DNA from: Elusimicrobiota bacterium
Lineage (GTDB): Bacteria > Elusimicrobiota > Endomicrobiia > Endomicrobiales > Endomicrobiaceae
Reading direction: 5' to 3'
Length of the DNA stretch: 7,887 nt
Assembly: GCA_031282945.1 (NCBI GenBank)
Contig: JAITCX010000114.1
Span: 1 to 7,887 of the forward strand
Within the stretch, counting starts at the first letter, position 1, and the number at the start of each line of letters is the position of its first letter. Of the stretch, positions 7,358 through 7,887 are shown one piece after another. Position numbers and translations under genes: made by a program. The notes below the pieces were generated by a model. That model was not told the DNA's origin, searched no databases, and worked only from the letters and a program-made list of their open reading frames with translations.

Positions 7358-7887
7358 ATGAAAAAATCAGTATTGGCTTTAGTTTTGCTGGCGGCATCAT
7401 TTAATTTTGCATTTGTCTCAAAAGTTTTTTCAGCTTCAACTGATCCCGCCTTCACTGAGATCTGGGCTTACCTCATGAAAGGGGAGGAACGTTTCCTAAA
7501 TCAAAATTATGGTATCACGGATATCGGTTACTTTGCAGGAGAAATTGACAATTTCGGCAAACTCACAGGCGTGCCAAACCGCTCTAAAATTGCTAATTTT
7601 AATGGACGCATCCATTTGGTAATTGCTCAAGTCTCAAACCGCGCATTAACCCATTTTGCGCTAGATCCACAATACAATATAAGAGAAAAATTGATAGACG
7701 ATATCGTAAAAGCAACGCAAAATTTTGATGGATTGCAAATAGATTTTGAACTCGTAGCTCCGCAAGACAGAGAATATTTCTATACCTTTTTAATAGCCCT
7801 TAAAGAACGCATTTCTCCAAAACCTTTGAGCATCGCAATTGGAGCCAGAACAAAATACGTAGACGATGCCTATGAATACGAAAAAAT
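7358..7887 (+). CDS. Secreted GH18-type glycoside hydrolase, 3'-truncated by the window edge
   Basis: The first 176 residues are visible and the frame runs off the right edge. Residues 1 to about 26 form a Sec signal peptide: MKK, a hydrophobic core (VLALVLLAASFNFAFV), then a small-residue region (VFSAS) where cleavage is likely. The mature part starts as a TIM-barrel: strand ITDIGYF (53-59) followed by a G.L turn, then strand RIHLVIAQVSN (84-94). The active-site strand FDGLQIDFE has the GH18 signature at 124-131, with Asp129 and the proposed acid Glu131 in place. The middle Asp of chitinases is Gln127, a position where SleL/YaaH-like peptidoglycan-acting members also lack Asp. The next strand is LSIAIGA (157-163). 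GH18 enzymes cleave beta-1,4 bonds next to N-acetylglucosamine in chitin or peptidoglycan; which one is used here cannot be told. No LysM or other binding domain precedes the catalytic part. Arg codons are CGN or AGA, unlike the AGG-rich upstream gene. Confidence 0.8.
   Translation, partial: MKKSVLALVLLAASFNFAFVSKVFSASTDPAFTEIWAYLMKGEERFLNQNYGITDIGYFAGEIDNFGKLTGVPNRSKIANFNGRIHLVIAQVSNRALTHFALDPQYNIREKLIDDIVKATQNFDGLQIDFELVAPQDREYFYTFLIALKERISPKPLSIAIGARTKYVDDAYEYEK

Overview
The window holds most of one giant gene and the beginning of a second, both on the + strand. The DNA is AT-rich by inspection. The first gene encodes a surface protein with an outer-membrane beta-barrel exporter and the second a protein with a Sec signal peptide, so the host is a Gram-negative (diderm) bacterium. 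The main gene carries the GGA[ILV]/FxxN repeat chemistry known from chlamydial polymorphic membrane proteins (Pmps), but it has no cysteine and does not end in a barrel strand, so it is probably not a classical chlamydial Pmp. A host-associated lineage such as Elusimicrobiota is one guess; the sequence alone does not settle the phylum.

Region 2-7177 is a single open frame entering from the left edge. Its start codon and signal peptide lie outside the window, and 2391 residues are visible. The passenger is built from four modules. Each complete module has a header starting with a Trp at 1073, 3596 or 4874, a block of Pmp-like beta-helix repeats of very variable length, and a tail of nearly constant length that opens with an NG[LI]xS motif at 554, 3098, 4346 and 5315. 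The first visible module has lost its header to the window edge. After the last tail come a hydrophilic linker (about 5806-5905) and an autotransporter-type beta-barrel (about 5906-6850). An unexpected 108-residue C-terminal domain follows (6851-7174) and has the layout of a diverged OmpA-like periplasmic domain.

Region 7178-7357 is non-coding. It has two T/A-rich hairpins just after the stop codon, probably the terminator, then a very AT-rich leader with a Shine-Dalgarno site for the next gene.

Region 7358-7887 is the 5' part of a secreted protein of glycoside hydrolase family 18 (GH18) type. It has a signal peptide and the active-site motif DGLQIDFE. The hairpins between the genes and their different arginine codon use suggest they are not one transcription unit. 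A working picture is a very large displayed adhesin-like protein next to an exported glycan-cleaving enzyme; any functional link between them is inference.
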